Assembly (NCBI GenBank): GCA_963718635.1
Contig: OY970367.1
Location: 5,084,001 to 5,148,000, forward strand
Reading direction: 5' to 3'
DNA: 64,000 nt
Source: JAIOQJ01 sp963718635
Lineage (GTDB): Bacteria; Planctomycetota; Planctomycetia; Gemmatales; Gemmataceae
Positions 27,217-36,408 of this stretch are shown piece by piece. Both the position numbers and the translations under genes were made by a program. The notes under the pieces are model-generated. The model worked only from the letters and a program-made list of their open reading frames with translations. It was not told where the DNA came from and ran no database searches. Numbering within the stretch: the stretch's first letter is position 1; each line of letters begins with the position of its first letter.

Positions 27217-27444
27217 GTGCCCGGCTACAATAGCCGAGCCTGAGGCGACAATGAAGTTATCCGTACTTCATAACGCTTTGGGCTCGGCACGAATGCATCA
27301 ATTCTACGGTCGACTCATGAGCCTTCTAACGCTACGCTTGAGGAACGCTTCTCTGCTCGTATAATAACCAACGCTGCTGGCGGACACGTCCTCACACGAT
27401 TTCACTGCATTGACTGCCACGCTGAAAGGATTACTCCGGCATGT

Positions 27445-27792
27445 TTGGCGCCTATCGACTGCGTTTTCACCCTGCTTATTGTGCTGCTCCTTTCGGCTAC
27501 GTTTCATTCCCCGGATTCGCTCGGTCTTAAGCTTCCCCAGGCTGCAACCCGCGATATAGAGAAGAAGCAGGAGCTCATCCTTAGTGTTGACGCGAACGGC
27601 AAGTATTTTTTGAATAATCGGCCGGTGGACATCAATAATCTAGTCTCCGAATTAGTGCCGTTGATCGAAAAATCGGACAATAAGGTGGTTACATTCCGCG
27701 GCGATGAAAAAATGGACTACACCGCGTTTATCAAAGCCCTTGACGCCGTCCGAGCTGCGGGCGGCGTTCACATGAATATTTTGCATCAATAG
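27445..27792 (+). CDS. ExbD/TolR-like biopolymer transport protein
   Basis: The single N-terminal membrane helix carries the functional acidic residue (PIDCVFTLLIVLLLSATF), followed by a periplasmic domain (ILSVDANGKYFLNNRPVDIN..VVTFRGDEKMDYTAFIKALDAVRAAGG) typical of ExbD. The open frame begins with TTG at 27445. A better-placed ATG at 27441 (GAAAGG upstream) is out of frame by one base, at TTTGGCGCC, so the true start may be ATG with an indel. ExbD normally works with ExbB and TonB; no ExbB is visible here. Confidence 0.75.
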   Translation: MAPIDCVFTLLIVLLLSATFHSPDSLGLKLPQAATRDIEKKQELILSVDANGKYFLNNRPVDINNLVSELVPLIEKSDNKVVTFRGDEKMDYTAFIKALDAVRAAGGVHMNILHQ

Positions 27793-27804
27793 TGTTGCGC
27801 GTTT

Positions 27805-28656
27805 ATGCCTGGAAATTTCACCTTTGGTTTGACGTTGAGCGCAAGCGTGTTGCTCCACGCAGGGCTTGGCTGGTGGTACTACGCTCCGCCGCGTGAGGCA
27901 AAGCCGCCGCGAATTTCAGTTCAGATCGGCGTGGCTTCCGTCGAGTCACGTGCCGTGAAAGCGACAGCACCCAAAAAGCGGGAACAGCCCAAATCCGAAG
28001 CACCGATCCAGAACCCAAATGTAAAGCCGACTTCCAACCTTCAAGCAATTGAAAGATTAGTCGCACCTCGGTTGGCCAAGCAATCGAAGATTCCGGCCCC
28101 GTTCGAAAAACTCAACCCGCCCAAAGAGTCGGCGAAAGTATTGCCTCCGAAGCCGTTGGCGTCAGAGTCTTTGCAAGAGCCGAATGAAGTAAAACAGCAA
28201 AGTTCTTTCATTGCGAAGCTCCCCTTGCCTGATCCGCCTCCCAAATCAAAAATCAACGAGGTCGAGCCCGAGCCCAAGCGCGAGCCATCGACCAGTAAGG
28301 AGAAGGTAATGGACTTAGCCGATGCTTCATCGGCCGCTTCATCGGCCTCCCAAGCGTCAACAGGCGTGAAAGACAACAAGTTGCCGATCCCGCTGACAAG
28401 CAATGTCGCCCCGGTATATCCCCCGGAGCTGAATCGAGCACGGCACGCCGGCAAAGTCTTTCTTCAGCTAAACATTAATGAACGAGGCACGGTTGACGAG
28501 ATCATATTGCTTCGTTCCAGCGGCTTTGCCGCGATGGATGCAGCAGCCATTTATGCAATCCGCCGGTGGAGATTCGAGCCGGGCCAACGCGACGGAAAAC
28601 CATCGGCATTTGCGGTCAGTCATCAGGTCGAGTTTTTTATCCCCGCGCATCCTTAG
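27805..28656 (+). CDS. tonB: TonB-like energy transducer, 283 aa
   Basis: An N-terminal helix (FTFGLTLSASVLLHAGLGWW) leads to a long Pro/Lys/Glu-rich periplasm-spanning region and a C-terminal TonB domain (VAPVYPPELNRARHAGKVFL..GTVDEIILLRSSGFAAMDAA..AIRRWRFEPGQRDGK). This transmits proton-motive energy to outer-membrane receptors. It starts 12 bases after the ExbD stop, so the two are probably co-transcribed with the receptor upstream. No clear Shine-Dalgarno precedes it, suggesting translational coupling. Confidence 0.85.
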   Translation: MPGNFTFGLTLSASVLLHAGLGWWYYAPPREAKPPRISVQIGVASVESRAVKATAPKKREQPKSEAPIQNPNVKPTSNLQAIERLVAPRLAKQSKIPAPFEKLNPPKESAKVLPPKPLASESLQEPNEVKQQSSFIAKLPLPDPPPKSKINEVEPEPKREPSTSKEKVMDLADASSAASSASQASTGVKDNKLPIPLTSNVAPVYPPELNRARHAGKVFLQLNINERGTVDEIILLRSSGFAAMDAAAIYAIRRWRFEPGQRDGKPSAFAVSHQVEFFIPAHP

Positions 28657-29460
28657 GGAGCGCCATGGGGTGCGCCAACCGATTCCGGGCAAAGAGCCAA
28701 ACCGGCGCCATGGCGCATCTCATCCTGCCCTAGGCGTCGCAACGGGAGGCGCAGAGTCGGCGGCGTCGCGCTCTGGCCAATCAACGACGAATCCGTTGAC
28801 GCGTTCGAGGCGGATGCGTAACTCGCGGCTTTGACTTTTCCCACGATTTTATCCCATTCGAGGTTTTAGCAACGCACAGGCGAGACGCTTATGTCACGGA
28901 AGCTTGAAACCTCTTGCGCGTTTTTCCACGATTTTCTCGGGTTTCGCCTTCGGGAAATATTTCCAAAGGCGGCCCGTCAGAATGACGGGCGATGAGCGTC
29001 GAGCGTTTGACCTTGGCTTCATCCCGCAATCCAAATTCTGCACTTTACAGCGTTCGTTTTTCCACGATTTAATTGGAAAGTCGCTTCTGGAAATATTTCC
29101 ATAAGCGACTTGACTGAGAAAGGCGCGCCGAGCAGCACAAGCTGCCGCGTCCTGTCGTTGCCCGGCAGCACACCTCCTCATGGGCACACCTTCCTCGATG
29201 GCACGCGCTTGTCACCCATAAGCGCGGACTTGCAACATTCGACATACTAGCTTAGACACGCTGTTTTACGAAATTGCTTTTCGCTTTGCGTGGAATCGTA
29301 GGGGACACTCGCGGCCCTTCCCTCACCCTGCCATCGCCCTGCAAAGCCGGGCGGGAAGAGCTCGCTGCCGATTCGTCAGAAAGGATTAGCGCAGCCCAGC
29401 GCTATATTTCGAGGCAGTTTTCTTGTGGTCAACTATCCGGTCCTTCGGTAATTTGCCTAT
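28657..29460. repeat. Gene-free interval with two GGAAATATTTCC palindromic elements
   Basis: No gene is supported in these 804 bases. Two elements lie at about 28920-28970 and 29055-29109; both contain TTTTTCCACGATTT, then a hairpin centred on GGAAATATTTCC (28954-28965 and 29089-29100). In the second, GTCGCTTCTGG pairs with CCATAAGCGAC around that core. A further CCCACGATTTTATCCC fragment is at 28842. They are the same family as those at 7152, 7360 and 18808. Confidence 0.75.
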
Positions 29461-29844
29461 ATGTCATCGACCAGTCTGCCAATTGTTCCGGTCATTTCCT
29501 GTTCCGGGTGTGGGGTTTGCTGCACTTATGTCGGCCTGCCTCCGGGTTATGGCAAATTCTACTTCGAAAATATGCCCGAGCTTACGGAAGCCGACTGGGC
29601 TTCCGTGGATGGGCTTCGCTGGCGTTCGATGCCCTCGGAGCTTCGAGATGGTTTAATTGCCTACGATCGAGCCGTAACCGCCGGCACGGCCATTGATCGC
29701 TCGGTGGAAATCGTTCCATGCCTTTGGCACGACGCCGCAACGGGCGGATGCGGCAATTACGAGTGGCGACCTCAGATTTGCCGCGATTTTCTAACCGGTG
29801 GTTCAAGCTGTCTGGCCATGCGGCGGGGAGAAATGATCGATTAG
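29461..29844 (+). CDS. YkgJ-family cysteine cluster protein, 127 aa
   Basis: The CxxCxxCC cluster (SCSGCGVCCTYVGLPPG, residues 14-21) and downstream cysteines (IVPCLWHD, GGCGNYEWRPQICRDF, GSSCLAM) match the zinc/iron-chelating YkgJ (UPF0153) family. These small cytoplasmic proteins are presumed to bind Zn or Fe-S and have no firmly assigned reaction. Its 3' end converges on the regulator gene, 8 bases away. Confidence 0.8.
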   Translation: MSSTSLPIVPVISCSGCGVCCTYVGLPPGYGKFYFENMPELTEADWASVDGLRWRSMPSELRDGLIAYDRAVTAGTAIDRSVEIVPCLWHDAATGGCGNYEWRPQICRDFLTGGSSCLAMRRGEMID

Positions 29845-29852
29845 CGTTTAGC

Positions 29853-30759
29853 TCAAATTCGACGTACCAGGGTGATTTCATTTCCTTTGTCGTTATGGCG
29901 CACTTCGGTCATAAACGTCCGCATCAATAATAACCCTCGGCCGCAGGGACGTTCCAGATTCACCGGGTCGGTCGGATCAGGTATTGTAGAAATGTCGAAT
30001 CCTGGCCCTTCATCGCGAATGATATAAGTGGCCTCGCGTGCGGTCTCGCGCGAATTACATGGACCCGACGGTCGGCGTAGGGTTTTTGTCCGCGCCGAGC
30101 TTGGCCTAGGCGATGGTAGGAACTGTCGTCCTGTTCGCGCAGTTCGGAGCTTAGCTCCAAGTTGCCATGTTCGATGGCGTTTAGCAACGCCTCGCGCAAA
30201 GCCACCGTTAACTGAATGAGGCCGGTTTCGTCCGAGCCGCTCATGCGAAAGACATTGTCTTTCAGATAAGCAACGAGAGGCGGAATCAACGCCGGGTCGT
30301 TATCGAGCACAAAATGCGATTCGGTCTGGGTCAGGCAGTCCATTAACCGGCGCTGGCTGCGTTTAACGTGTGACGTCTCAATCAGCGTCTCAACCGTCGG
30401 CAGAAGTTCTCGCGCAACTCGCGCTTCGGCACGTAGCTGGCGGCGCCGCCCTGGAGAGCCTGCACGGCTAGATCTTCGCTGCCGTGGGCGGTCATTAAGA
30501 TGACGGGTAAAAGAGGATAGCGAATGCGAATCTGCAAGACCAAGGCCAAACCATTCATCTCAGGCATCTGCAAGTCGGTGACGACCGCGTCCGGAGCTTC
30601 GGCTGCGATCGCTTCCAAAGCTTCTTTACCGTTTGAGGCATAGACGACGAGCAGCCCGGTTGGCTCATCGCCATAGACAGGATCGTGGCGCATCTCCAGC
30701 AGTCGGCCGGCCAGACGCCGATCGACGGGAGAATCGTCGACAACGAGGACTTTGCTCAT
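29853..30759 (-). CDS. Receiver domain fused to anti-sigma-type HATPase, two apparent frameshifts
   Basis: Residues 1-120 are a response-regulator receiver (VLVVDDSPVDRRLAGRLLEM, phospho-Asp in DAVVTDLQMPEMNG, VILMTAHGS, YVPKREL). Correcting one missing G near 30414 (GAGTTGGCGCGAG) joins it to LLPTVETLIETSHVKRSQRR and to a GHKL/RsbW-type ATPase (QLTVALREALLNAIEHGNLEL). A second break near 30050 (GCGCG) joins that to RDEGPGFDIS and GRGLLLMRTFMTEV, the nucleotide-binding boxes, ending at TGA 29853-29855. The product of about 300 residues would couple phosphorylation to serine-kinase or anti-sigma output. Read without correction it looks like two genes. Confidence 0.75.
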
Positions 30760-30787
30760 CTCATCCGCCTTTGCGACTGGAGAGTCA

Positions 30788-30814
30788 CTGCCGCAACTTC
30801 GCGTATTGCGGCAG
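30788..30814 (-). terminator. Hairpin after fae
   Basis: A 9-bp stem, CTGCCGCAA (30788-30796) with TTGCGGCAG (30806-30814), starts about 10 bases beyond the fae stop on the minus strand. There is no U-run, so termination is only inferred. Confidence 0.5.
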
Positions 30815-30824
30815 AGACAGCCGC

Positions 30825-31322
30825 TTATTCAAAGGGATGCTTCGTTTCTTTCTTGGCGATGATCTCGTCGATTTTCGGCTCGTTGGCCATCGCCCGCTTG
30901 ATGGCCAGTTTAACGGCCTCGTAGTTGTTTTTATAGATTTTCGCATTGCTGTTTGCGCTGCCCGCAATGAATACGCCGCAGACAATCACCAGCTTGTCGG
31001 CCTGATCGCGCGGAATGACGCCCTCGGCCACTGAGTCGGCTACAGCTCGGCCGACAGCCGCTTGGGCGGGCCCGAACATCTGCATGACCTGCTTGCTGCC
31101 TTTCAGCGTCACCTTGGTAATCATCACCGTAGCGGGCTTGCAAATCAAGTTCGGACTGACGACGGCCAGCAGATTCGAGTGGCCGGCCGATTGCCGGGCC
31201 AGGGCGCTGGCAAAGGCCACGCCCACGGGGCCTTCTTTGTCGCCAATCAGCAGATCGATGTGGGAAACGTTGTCGAGATCGCTTCCTTCAATAACGAGCG
31301 CTTCCCCAATGTACATGGACAT
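30825..31322 (-). CDS. fae: Formaldehyde-activating enzyme (Fae), 165 aa
   Basis: The family core is complete: GEALVIEGSDLDNVSHIDLL (catalytic His in SHIDLLIG), GPVGVAFASALARQSAGHSN, KPATVMITKVTLKGSKQVMQ, MFGPAQAAVGRAVADSVAEG and YKNNYEAVKLAIKRAMANEP. Fae condenses formaldehyde with tetrahydromethanopterin to methylene-H4MPT (EC 4.2.1.147). It is known from methylotrophs and from planctomycetes, which carry H4MPT-linked C1 genes. AGGAGAAG precedes the ATG at 31322. No other H4MPT gene is nearby, so the rest of the pathway must be elsewhere. Confidence 0.9.
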   Translation of the reverse strand: MSMYIGEALVIEGSDLDNVSHIDLLIGDKEGPVGVAFASALARQSAGHSNLLAVVSPNLICKPATVMITKVTLKGSKQVMQMFGPAQAAVGRAVADSVAEGVIPRDQADKLVIVCGVFIAGSANSNAKIYKNNYEAVKLAIKRAMANEPKIDEIIAKKETKHPFE

Positions 31323-31519
31323 GACTTGATCTTCTCCTACTAGGTGAAATTTCGCAAGTGCGACAGCACGACGACCGAGGCCACTATATTAACGTAGGCT
31401 GAGAGAGCAAATGGTTTGCCCTCTAAAGTCGAATTTTTGCAGCACTCAACCGCTTCCAGACGGCTCCGATGGATTGATGCGTACGATTCGAAACCCTTAA
31501 TTTAGCTGATGAGAAGCTG

Positions 31520-32653
31520 ATGCCCCTTTCCATTTCCGATGAGTTGCGCGACCTGCTTGCGATCACTCTCGTGCCAGGTTTGGGCCCGCGCCTGACCGCA
31601 GCGCTGCTCGAAAGATTCGGCTCGGCAACGGCGGCCCGTCAAGCGTCTTCGGACGATTTGCGGCAAATTCCGCACATCGGCGCCAGCCTCGCCGGTAAGT
31701 TTGCGGCAGCGCTGAAGTCGGTCGATATCGCTGCTGAGCTCGAACGAATCGAGCGTGCGAACATCCGTCTCATTTCTCTCAATGGCCTTGAATACCCTGC
31801 GGCATTGGCCACCATCGACGATCCGCCGCGGCTTCTTTATGTTCGGGGAACTATTGCGGCCGGTGATTCGAATGCAGTCGCCATTGTCGGCTCAAGGCAA
31901 TGCACACCCTATGGCAAACGCATGACGGAGAAACTGGCGGGCGGACTTGCTCGAGCCGGGTATACGGTCGTCAGCGGCTTAGCGCGAGGCATTGATGGCT
32001 GTGCTCACCAGGGCGCGCTCGATGCAGGCGGCCGAACGCTGGCGGTGCTGGCTGGCGGGCTATCTTCGATCTACCCGCCCGAGCACGACCAGTTGGCGGA
32101 CTTCGTCGCCAACGCGGGCGCACTGATCTCCGAAACGCCGATGTCCATGCAGCCACAACGTGGGATGTTTCATGCGCGCAATCGCCTTATCTCCGGGTTA
32201 GCGCGAGCAGTCGTGGTTATTGAAGCGAACGATCGCAGCGGCGCGCTCATCACAGCACGACATGCCGCCGAGCAGGGCCGAGAAGTCTATGCCCTGCCGG
32301 CCAACGTCGATAGCCCGACAAGCGCTGGCAGTCTCAAGTTATTGCGCAACGGCGTTCGACTTATTCGGGATATTGACGATCTTCTAGAAGATCTGCAGGG
32401 CATTCCGGTTCCGAGCATGAGCACGAGTTCGGTGGCGGACGAAAAGCCGACCGCGCCAATCGCACAAAAGCCGCTCGGCATGGAGACCGCTCACGAACGG
32501 ATCTGGGATTTTCTCGATGAAACAAAACCGGTCGATGCTATTTCGAGCAGCCTCAACCTCAGCATCGCCGATCTGAGCCGTCTGCTGATGAACATGGAGT
32601 TGAAACGGCTCGTCCGACGTTTGCCCGGCAACATGTACGAGCGCAAGACATAA
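31520..32653 (+). CDS. dprA: DNA-processing protein DprA, 377 aa
   Basis: An N-terminal helix-hairpin-helix region (LALTLVPGLGPRLTAALLER type) precedes the Rossmann-like core with VAIVGSRQCTPYGKRM, VVSGLARGIDGCAHQGALDA, VLAGGLSSIYPPEH and MFHARNRLISGLARAVVVIE. A winged-helix-like C-terminus (ISSSLNLSIADLSRLLMNME) completes the usual 370-380-residue form. DprA loads RecA on incoming single-stranded DNA in transformation. It is convergent with mfd. Confidence 0.9.
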   Translation: MPLSISDELRDLLAITLVPGLGPRLTAALLERFGSATAARQASSDDLRQIPHIGASLAGKFAAALKSVDIAAELERIERANIRLISLNGLEYPAALATIDDPPRLLYVRGTIAAGDSNAVAIVGSRQCTPYGKRMTEKLAGGLARAGYTVVSGLARGIDGCAHQGALDAGGRTLAVLAGGLSSIYPPEHDQLADFVANAGALISETPMSMQPQRGMFHARNRLISGLARAVVVIEANDRSGALITARHAAEQGREVYALPANVDSPTSAGSLKLLRNGVRLIRDIDDLLEDLQGIPVPSMSTSSVADEKPTAPIAQKPLGMETAHERIWDFLDETKPVDAISSSLNLSIADLSRLLMNMELKRLVRRLPGNMYERKT

Positions 32654-32778
32654 GCGTTTTCGATGTGATGGCGGGCCAGAAGCAATAATCAACTTACGCG
32701 ATCTTCACATATTGCCTCGAAACGCTGGTAGCACGCGAAACCGCATTTGCCGCTTCGCGACTTGTTGACGCGGACGGC

Positions 32779-35700
32779 TCAACTCAACAAGTGTTTCAGA
32801 AGTTCATAGAGCTTTTCTTGTTCGCCTTCGCCATCCCTCAAGCGCGAGTAGGCGCTTTGCTCGTCAACGATTTTGAGGCGGCGCTCACTCTTCTCGACCA
32901 GTTGCTTCATGCGCTTTTCACTGCGATAGGTAAGCACGATGTCCGGCCCATTGCGATGTATCGTCGTCACCTGCCAGTTGGCCGCGAGCAAGCGCAACTC
33001 CGTGATGCGCAACAGCCATTCGGCGGCATTCGGCACTGGCCCATAGCGGTCGCGTAATTCGGTACGGAAATCGTCGACCTTGCGAAAGTCGCGAATGCGG
33101 GCCAGTCTTCGGTAAACCTCCATGCGTAGCTTTTGCCCCTGTACGTAATCGCGCGGGAGAAAGGCAGGCCAGGGGAGATCGATGCTAACTTCCAAAGACG
33201 TCTTCAGCGGCAGATTTTTGATCGAACGCACGGCATTTTCGAGTAATTGACAGTAAAGCTCATAGCCGACGGCGGCGATGTGACCCGATTGCTCGGTGCC
33301 GAGAATGTTGCCCGCGCCTCGGATTTCCAAATCGCGCATGGCGATTTTGAAGCCGGCGCCGAGAGCAGTGAATTCTTCGATGGCCTTCAGCCGTTTGACG
33401 GCGTTGGGCGCAATGGCTCGTTGGTTGTCCAACAGCATATAGGCGTATGCCCGATTCTTCTGCCTGCCGACGCGTCCGCGAAGTTGATGTAAGTCGGCCA
33501 AGCCATAGTTATCCGCTTGATCGATGAAAATGGTGTTCGCGTTTGGGATATCGAGCCCACTTTCGATGATGGTGGTCGCCACCAGGATATCCGCTTCTTT
33601 GCGCACGAACTGGAGCATGGCCTTTTCCAGTTCGCCTTCGCCCATCTGGCCGTGGCCGATGGTTATCTTCGCTTCCGGCACGATGGTCTGAATTCTGTTG
33701 GCGATCACCGCAATGTCATGCACGCGGTTGTGGACGAAATAGACTTGGCCATCGCGATTCAGTTCGCGCAAGATTGCAGCTCGAATAAGCTTCTCATCCC
33801 AGCGGATAATGCGCGTCTCAACGGGCAAGCGTTCGGGGGGCGGTGTTTCCAGATTGCTGATGTCGCGAATGCCCAGCAGCGCCAAATGCAGCGTGCGCGG
33901 GATCGGCGTTGCCGTCATCGTGAGGACATGAACCATCGCCCGCAGATGTTTGAGTCTCTCTTTGTGTTCGACGCCGAAGCGTTGCTCTTCATCGATGACG
34001 ACCAGCCCCAAGTCTTTGAATTGAACGTCTTTCGAAACCAGGCGATGCGTGCCGATAATCACATCGATTTCCCCGGCGGCGACGCGCTTTAACACTTTGC
34101 GTTGCTCGCCCGCCGAACGAAAACGGCTGACGACATCGACGGTAAACGGATAAGGCCCGAGGCGGGACGAGAAGGTGCGGAAGTGCTGCTCGGCCAGCAC
34201 CGTTGTCGGCACCAGCACCGCTACCTGTTTGCCGCTGTCGATCACTTTGAAAGCGGCGCGAATGGCCAGCTCGGTTTTGCCATAACCGACGTCGCCGCAG
34301 AGCAACCGATCCATCGGCCTGGCCTTCTGCAAATCTTCTTTGATCTCTCCGACAGCGGTTAATTGATCGGGCGTTTCCTGGTAGGGGAAAGTTGCTTCGA
34401 ACTCGGTCATCCATTCCGAATCGGCAGGGAAAGCAAAGCCGGCCTGCGAAGCGCGCATGGCCTGTATTTGAACCATGTCAGCCGCCATGTCGCGCACCGC
34501 TTCGACAACGCGATCCTTCTTTTTACCCCAAGCAGTGCCGCCAAGCTTCGACAACTCCGGATCGCTCTTGCTGCCGCCGACATACTTCTGCACCAAGTCG
34601 ATCTTTGAAACAGGCACATACATCTTGATGCCATCGCGAAACTCAAGCAACAAATGCTCTTCCTGCATCTCATCCTTGTCGCCAACCTCCTTCTTTTCTT
34701 CATTCCGAATTCCGAATTCCGCATTCCGCATTTCGGAATCGTTCCGAATTCGAGAGAGCATCTTCATCCCGCGATACCGTGCAATTCCATGCACGATATG
34801 AACGACCAAGTCTCCTTCGTTGAGTTCGAGAAACGAATCGATGGCCCGCGATTCAATACGCCGTTTCGGTAAGCCAGCCGCCGGCCCTGCCTTTTCGCCA
34901 GCCGGCGCTTGTTCGCGATGGAAGAGTTCGTGGCTGCCGATGACGACCACGCCCGCTTCGACCAGTCGAAAGCCGGAACGCACGGAGCCGGTAACCAAGC
35001 TTAGGCGCTTGTCCTCGGCTAGTTTACCTGCTTCCAGCACCTGCTTCAGGCGATGCACTTCCGCATCGTTCTGACAGGCAATGAGCACGCGATCCTGCGC
35101 CGTCACCGCATCGAGTTCATCGCGCACCCGGCTTACGTTGCCGCTGAAGCGTTCGATCGATTCAACGCGAAGATGGACGGCCAGTTCGATGGAAGGCCTC
35201 GGCATGGCCGACAGCGTAACGTTCGGCATCTTCATCAACAAAGAGAAAACGCCGTTGACCGTGAACAGGCCAACGGTATCGCTGACGCTTTCGAGGAAGA
35301 ACCTGCCTTGTTCTTGGATGTCGCCTGGCTCAACCAGCGCCACCCAGCTATCGGCAGGGAGATGATCCATCAGGCAGGCCGTTTGAGAACCAGTATCGGC
35401 CGCGACACGCGCAGCCCCGTTGCCGAGAATGACGACTTCTTTCTCGTCGCCCAAACTGCGCTGACTGGCTGCCGAAAAGGAACGGAGCGATTCGATTTCA
35501 TCGCCAAATAGTTCGAGCCGATATGGGGCCTCGGCGTCGGCCGAAAAGACATCGATGATGCCGCCGCGCTTGGAAAACTCGTTCGGCATTTCAACCGCAT
35601 CAACGCGCTTGAAGCCGTTCTCGACGAACCACTCCGTCAACTGAGCGACATCAATCGTCTCGCCCACACGTAAGCGTTTGCCGCGATTCGAAAGGTCGGC

Positions 35701-36122
35701 CCGGCTTGGCGCAGGCTGCATCAAGGCCGCTATCGTAGTCAATACAATCTGTTTCGAACCGGCGGCCAGTTTCTGCAACACGCGCAGCCGTTGGCCCGGC
35801 ACCTCATCGAGAACAGTCCGCTCCGGCGGCCAAGATTCCCACGCCGGGAAATGGAGTGCTTTGCGCCGAGAAAACTTTGAAGATCGTAGCTCCAAGGGTC
35901 AATATCAGCCGGATGTGCAAGCACAATCAACAATACCGATGGGGCTTGTTTTCCAAGTGCAGCGGCGGCCAGCGCCGCTGATGAACCCCAGGCGCCGTCA
36001 ATCACGCCGCTTTGCTTATGGCTGAGCCCATCAATAAGCGCAGCCCAACCCTCGGCGTCTTCCAAAAGACGCGGCAGATCGATTAGGGAATTTGCACTGG
36101 CGGCCATGTCCGCAACGGGCAT
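32779..36122 (-). CDS. mfd: Transcription-repair coupling factor Mfd, apparent frameshift
   Basis: The long frame carries UvrB-like N-terminal domains, the RNA-polymerase-binding CarD-like domain (GDLVVHIVHGIARYRG..VQKYVGG), a superfamily 2 translocase (LLCGDVGYGKTELAIRAAFK, VVIDEEQRFGVEHKER, ATPIPRTLHLALLG) and the C-terminal TRCF domain. The first 90 residues (MPVADMAASANSLIDLPRLL..SYDLQSFLGAK) are in another frame; the break is near 35863 in a TTGCGCC (minus GGCGCAA). The start at 36122 follows GGAAGGA. The total of about 1,113 residues is normal for Mfd. A 30-residue repeat-derived insertion interrupts the CarD-like domain. Confidence 0.9.
34663..34760. repeat. Repeat-derived in-frame insertion within mfd
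   Basis: TTCCGAATTCCGAATTCCGC with further ATTCCGCATTTCGGAATC repeats encodes IRNDSEMRNAEFGIRNEEKK between GIARYRGMKMLSR and EEHLLLEFRDG, where other Mfd proteins have only a few residues. The run is made of short ATTCCG direct and inverted units and is AT-richer than the flanks. Confidence 0.65.
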
Positions 36123-36214
36123 CAAAGGTTCCTTCCGCTGTCAACCAGGGAGCGAAAGGAATTATAAGGAGTTCTCGGCCGAGAAGCGCGGACTCAACAA
36201 AGCGAAAAATATTT

Positions 36215-36335
36215 AGCCACGGATGGAACACAGAACAAACACGGATAAACCGAAGAAGCTAAATCAAGGCGGGTCGTCGAGCACGCCGTCGGATGTTTGA
36301 TTTATCCGCGTTTCTTCCGTGTTTAATCCGTGGCT
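36215..36335. repeat. Imperfect inverted repeat with 35-nt arms
   Basis: Arm 36215-36249 (AGCCACGGATGGAACACAGA..ACGGATAAA) and arm 36301-36335 (TTTATCCGCG..AATCCGTGGCT) are near reverse complements around a 51-base spacer. The pair lies in the 286-base gap before mfd and contains no gene. Confidence 0.75.
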
Positions 36336-36408
36336 GATGGGTTTCGATTTGACACTGGCTGTCTCGTACTTAGAAACTTCTCGTTGGTCTCAGGCGCAGC
36401 TTCGCTAG

